Shown here: in pieces, positions 60,485-64,000 of the stretch
Layout of the letters: each line of letters opens with the position of its first letter
How positions within the stretch are numbered: the stretch's first letter is position 1
From: Euptelea pleiosperma
Taxonomy: Eukaryota > Streptophyta > Magnoliopsida > Ranunculales > Eupteleaceae
Assembly: GCA_035048495.1 (NCBI GenBank)
Contig: CM068543.1
Coordinates: 34,287,096-34,351,095 of the forward strand
DNA length: 64,000 bases
Reading direction: 5' to 3'
Made by a program: the position numbers and the translations under genes
Notes under the pieces: generated by a model
What the model saw: only the letters and a program-made list of their open reading frames with translations
Told to the model about the DNA's origin: nothing
The model's database searches: none

Positions 60485-61404
60485 AGGCCAAATGAGATAC
60501 ACATAGCACCCGTTAACACTGGGGGCGAGTCAAGCTGGATGGACAACATCAGTAATTACCTACAGCACGGGACCCTCCCAGAATCAAAAATAGATGCAAG
60601 GCGGATACAAGGCATCTCGAAAAGATATACCCTGTTACATGGAGAGTTATACCATAAGTCGGCATTCGGACCACTCCTCAAATGACTAGCCCCGAAAGAG
60701 TCACAGACCGTGTTGGAAGGAATACACGCTGGCGAATGAGGAAACCACTCGGGGGGCGAGAAGTCTAGCACACAAGGCAATCACATAAGGGTATTTATGG
60801 CCATACATGCAGAAAGATGCCAAGATCTTCGTCCGCAAATACCTGAGCTGCCAGAAGCATGTACCGTTAATCCGAGTACCTATAGAGGAATTGCACCCAG
60901 TGTATAGTGCTTGGCCATTCGCCAAATGGGGGTTAGATATAGTCGGGCCCCTTCCGAGGGCACTAGGAAATGTTCATTTTTACTTGTTGTCACCAACTAC
61001 TTCACCAAATGGATCGAAGCCGTTGAGCTTCCTTAGGTCCACATCTCGAACGTGAAGAGGTTTTTCTGGGAAAACATCGTGTGCCATTTCAGCGTGCCCC
61101 CAGGAAATTATAATGGACAATGGCACACAGTTCGACGCAGCCGAGATTCGAGCTTTTTGTCAAACGCTTGGGATAAAGAAAAGCTTATCGACTCTGAGGT
61201 ATCCACAAAGCAATGGATTAGCAGAAGCTGCCAATAGGGTCATACTCAACACACTGAAAAAGAGATTGGAAAGGGCTAAAGGAAAATGGGCCGAGGAGTT
61301 ATAAGGCGTACTATGGGCCTACCGTACGATCCCGAGGTGATCAATAGGGGAATCTCCTTTCTCACTAGCTTACAGGACAGAAGCCGTAATCTCAACTAAG
61401 GCCA
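60485..61404 (+). pseudogene. Tat integrase, broken, truncated by LTR D
   Basis: The zinc domain is damaged: the histidine part is visible (GIHAGE, stop, GNHSGG) with TGA where Cys is usual, and RKYLSCQKH has Tyr for the first Cys of the CxxC pair. The catalytic core keeps WGLDIVGPLP (first Asp), IMDNGTQFD (second Asp) and QSNGLAEAANR (Glu), but spans two frame changes near 60985 and 61110. LWAYRT and SLAYRTEAVI follow before the LTR at 61405. It would join element DNA to the chromosome. Confidence 0.8.
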
Positions 61405-64000
61405 CTGAAAGTAGGGATTTTCCGCGTCGTTGGTTACGAAAACCCTAAGTCCAACAAGATTTGTAATTTTGATCTGATTTTTATCCTGCAAAAGTATGCA
61501 ATTTCGCATAGGGATTCGTGTCGGATGTCGATCCGCACTCGGGGTTAGTTTGCGCAACTCAACACATAAAATGACGGATTTTCTTCACAGAAATTGATGG
61601 AAATGATGACAGAAGAAGAGTGATGAGGTTGGGATTCAAAACATGATGTTTGATTTTGAAGATTGAATATTAATCACTGGGATTGCTAAACAAATTAATT
61701 TAAAATTACTATTCATGATAATGAACTCACAAAAACGAACTTGAATGGAAACTACTTTTATTAAATCATCAAAAGCTGTTTACACTGATAATAAAAGAAA
61801 ATAAACACAAGTAAACTATCCTAGAGGTAAAACAAGAGGATGCTAGAGAGAGAAAGAGAGAGCTAGAGAGAGAAAGTGAGAAAAGGCCTAGAGAGAGGAA
61901 ATGTAGAGAAAAGAGAGAACTAAATAGAGAAAGCTAGAGAGAGAAAGTTTTTCACCTTTGAAACTTACCGGAGATCGGCCAATGGTTGGTAGCATGGGAA
62001 GGTTGGCCATGAGAAGGGGGGGTTTGGCCAAGTCTTGGTGGAGAATGGAGGAGCGGCCATAGATGTACGATCTCCTCTCCTCTTCCCTTCTTCTTCTTCT
62101 ATTTTTTTGTTTTTGCTAGTTTGGTCTTCAGAAAATTGAAGGTGAAGACGGTTAGAAATTAGAAGGGAGAGACGTGTTGGAGATAGATCGGCCAAGTGCA
62201 GGCCGTTATGGGGGGTGGCGTGGCTGGTACAGGGTGGTGCACCAGTGACGTTCTAGCCGGTGAATCCAACGGTGGAAAGGTAGCTGGACGTCCTCTTTTC
62301 TTCTTCTTCCCCCCTTTCTTCTCTTCTTTTTTCTTTGTTCTTCTTTTTGGAGCTTTAATGGTAGCAGCTGGAGGAGAAAGGGGTGGTAGCTGTGGAATGG
62401 TGACTGCGTGTTTGCCGGCCGGAGTTGCAGGTGGGAGGGCAGCAACCTATAGAGAGTTGCAGTGGAGGAGATCCGGCAGCAAGGAGGGCCTCACGGTGAT
62501 GGAGCTTTTGCTGCCTTATAGAGGTGCAAGCCTACTGGTTTTAATGGTGGAGGAGAGAGCTCAGGATGGACTGCAGGTGGCTGTTCTTGCTGGTGGCGTA
62601 GAGTAACAGGGGCACCCCTCCAGACGAAGTGAGAGACGCTTGGGAATAGAAGAGGTGTTGCAGTAGGCGGTCAAGAAAGAAGACCTGCAACCCGAAGTTG
62701 CAGGTGGTGGAGGCTTGAGGGAGACGGTGGTGCAGCAGCTCCAAAGGGGGAGGAACCTAACGGTTTCCTCCTCCCTTCTTCTTCCTTCTTTCTTTTCTTC
62801 TCTTTTTTTTTTTTCTTTTGTGTTTCTTGTTTTATTCTTTGGAGAGAGGAGGCGGTAAAGAGGAGGAAGAGAGTGACGGTGGCTCACCGGACTGGTGCTG
62901 CAAGTGCTGCCTTGCGAGTTTCAGGTGATGCGGTGGGGCTGAGCTATGGCGGATAACCAGCAGCTGGGGCGGTAGCTGTAGCAATCGTCTTGGGCTGGTC
63001 CCTTGCAACGGTTAGAGATCAAGGGAGAGAAGGACGGCTGCTCAAGGGAGAAGAGGATCTCGAGATCCAATGGGAAAAACGTGGATTTGGAGAGTGGGAA
63101 AGAAAGAACGTGGAAAGGAGAAGGTGGGGAAGAGAGGAGGGAGAGAAAATGGAAGAGATTGGAGGGGGATTAGGGTTCGAACGAACCCTTCTCCCTCCTC
63201 TTATAAAGCTCCCTATTTCCTTTAATGGAAATAGGGTATTTTTGAAAATAAAAAAATAATTTTTATTTTTTTATTTTTTTATTTTTTTTAAGTAAAATGC
63301 TACTTTTTCTTGGGGAATGTCCCCATTTAGTGGACCCCCCATTTTTTAAAATTTAATTAAAATTCTTTGGAAATTCACGGGGTCCACTAACTAGTCGGAC
63401 AGCGGGTCGATGATGATGGGCCCGGCTACTGGCTCACATGGATTGATGATGTCCATCGTCTCACAAGATGATGTGACAGACAGTCTGATGGCGATCGGAT
63501 GGATGGTGACTTGATTGGGACCCAGATTGGTAAATCGACGGATCTAGAGAGATCCAACGGTCCGATTGAAGATCCAACGGTCCGATGGAAGATCCAATGG
63601 TCAGAAAGCTAAGGGAGATGAGATAGAGCCGATGGGCAGGAGTTCTGGGGTTAGGTCAGTAGATTCGAGGACCGAGAGATGAAGAGAGATAGAGAATAAG
63701 GAGAGATGAGAGAAAAAGTATCAGAAAATAGAGAGAAAAGCACTGGCGGAGGGTCTGGAACCCTGGTCTTCACTGTGACCATCCTCACGCTTCTCCAGTA
63801 GAGTCGACTATCATTCTTTGCTGACTCATGTGGCTTTAAACGCTTTGGTCCGTCTCTTGGTCATTGGCTCTCCTGCTCTCTTCGTTCTTTGGGCCGACTT
63901 TTTTGGTCCTCTTATTCAGCTCATATTTGGCCCATATCTTCTAGTCATAGCATGTGGGCTCTTTAAGCTTTGATAATGGGCTTTCTTGATCGATGTGGGC
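61405..64000 (+). mobile_element. LTR D (2.7-kb family), runs off the window
   Basis: It starts TGAAAGTAGGGATTTTCC directly after GCCAC (61400..61404) in the Tat integrase. It is collinear with LTR C: CGGATGTCGATCCGCACTCG at 61511, hairpin GGGTTCGAACGAACCC at 63173..63188, TTATAAAG at 63201..63208, then GGTCCACTAACTAGTCGGAC. By comparison with C about 200 bp are missing past 64000. Whether it is a solo LTR or a full element cannot be seen. Confidence 0.8.

Larger units (their letters stand above)
39343..61404 (+). mobile_element. Ty3/gypsy retrotransposon, Tat lineage, shredded by LTR insertions
   Basis: The order is LTR, primer-binding region, gag, protease, RT, RNase H, a second archaeal-type RNase H, then integrase. 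The extra RNase H between RT-RNase H and integrase is diagnostic for the Tat lineage. Subtracting the four bounded insertions and their duplications leaves about 6 kb. Reading frames resume at exactly one target duplication at 56359 and 59665, confirming those boundaries. All domains carry stops or shifts, so the copy is dead. The 3' LTR is outside the window or behind the LTR at 61405. The 5' limit (39343) is a guess from a TGGGTACCC start. Confidence 0.75.

Noticed and set aside
57465..62887. Similar open frames in LTR C and LTR D
   Set aside because: Same reasoning: they lie within LTRs defined by target duplications or copy comparison and are not conserved in frame.

Overview
This window is nuclear DNA from a flowering plant. 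It contains Tat-type and chromodomain-type Ty3/gypsy remnants, plant Helitrons, MULE, hAT and Harbinger miniature elements, CT/GA microsatellites and one small plant-type membrane-protein gene. The exact lineage cannot be read from the sequence. It is almost entirely transposable-element (TE) DNA in many stages of decay. I found one convincing host gene (35649..36071, minus strand), and no rRNA, tRNA or CRISPR array. No tools were run; element boundaries rest on target-site duplications (TSDs), terminal motifs and internal copy-to-copy comparison read by eye.

Layout, left part (1..17500): Helitrons ending CTAG|T (to 698; 5720..6199; 12433..13505), a MULE-like MITE with a near-perfect 9-bp TSD (739..1358), a four-unit tandem array of about 330 bp (2748..4083), several copies of a palindromic foldback module built around ACCGTATGGATGTTT, and minus-strand LTR remnants (6200..7860, 14398..15700).

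Middle (17500..39340): a MULE-like inverted-repeat element (17505..24909, 9-bp TSD ATTATTTAA) was split by a 3.4-kb solo LTR, which was itself split by a second LTR of the same architecture. After it come a chromodomain-bearing pol remnant with its LTR (to 28172), Harbinger, MULE and hAT MITEs, three miniature Helitrons, a gypsy integrase remnant, the host gene, and a TIR-like repeat pair enclosing what looks like a captured promoter and exon (38026..38985).

Right part (39343..64000): one Ty3/gypsy element of the Tat lineage (gag, protease, RT, RNase H, extra archaeal-type RNase H, integrase), about 6 kb once insertions are subtracted. It is broken by at least five later insertions, all LTRs. 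Four have 5-bp duplications and TG...CA ends: a 2.73-kb LTR at 39491..44907 (CGTAA) that contains an oppositely oriented copy of its own family at 40218..42897 (CCATT); a 1.55-kb LTR at 48115..49669 (CTAAT); a 6.3-kb composite at 50057..56358 (CCGAC); and a 2.8-kb LTR at 56867..59664 (GCCAC). A fifth copy starts at 61405 and leaves the window. Wherever both ends of an inserted LTR are visible, it has no internal region or partner LTR beside it, so solo-LTR formation dominates the locus.

The window shows no new enzymatic system. The most unusual signals are: the foldback module shared by structurally different transposon classes; short palindromes repeated upstream of the TATA boxes, different in each LTR; a hairpin conserved just upstream of the TATA box in the 2.7-kb LTR family; and a Pack-type gene-capture candidate.
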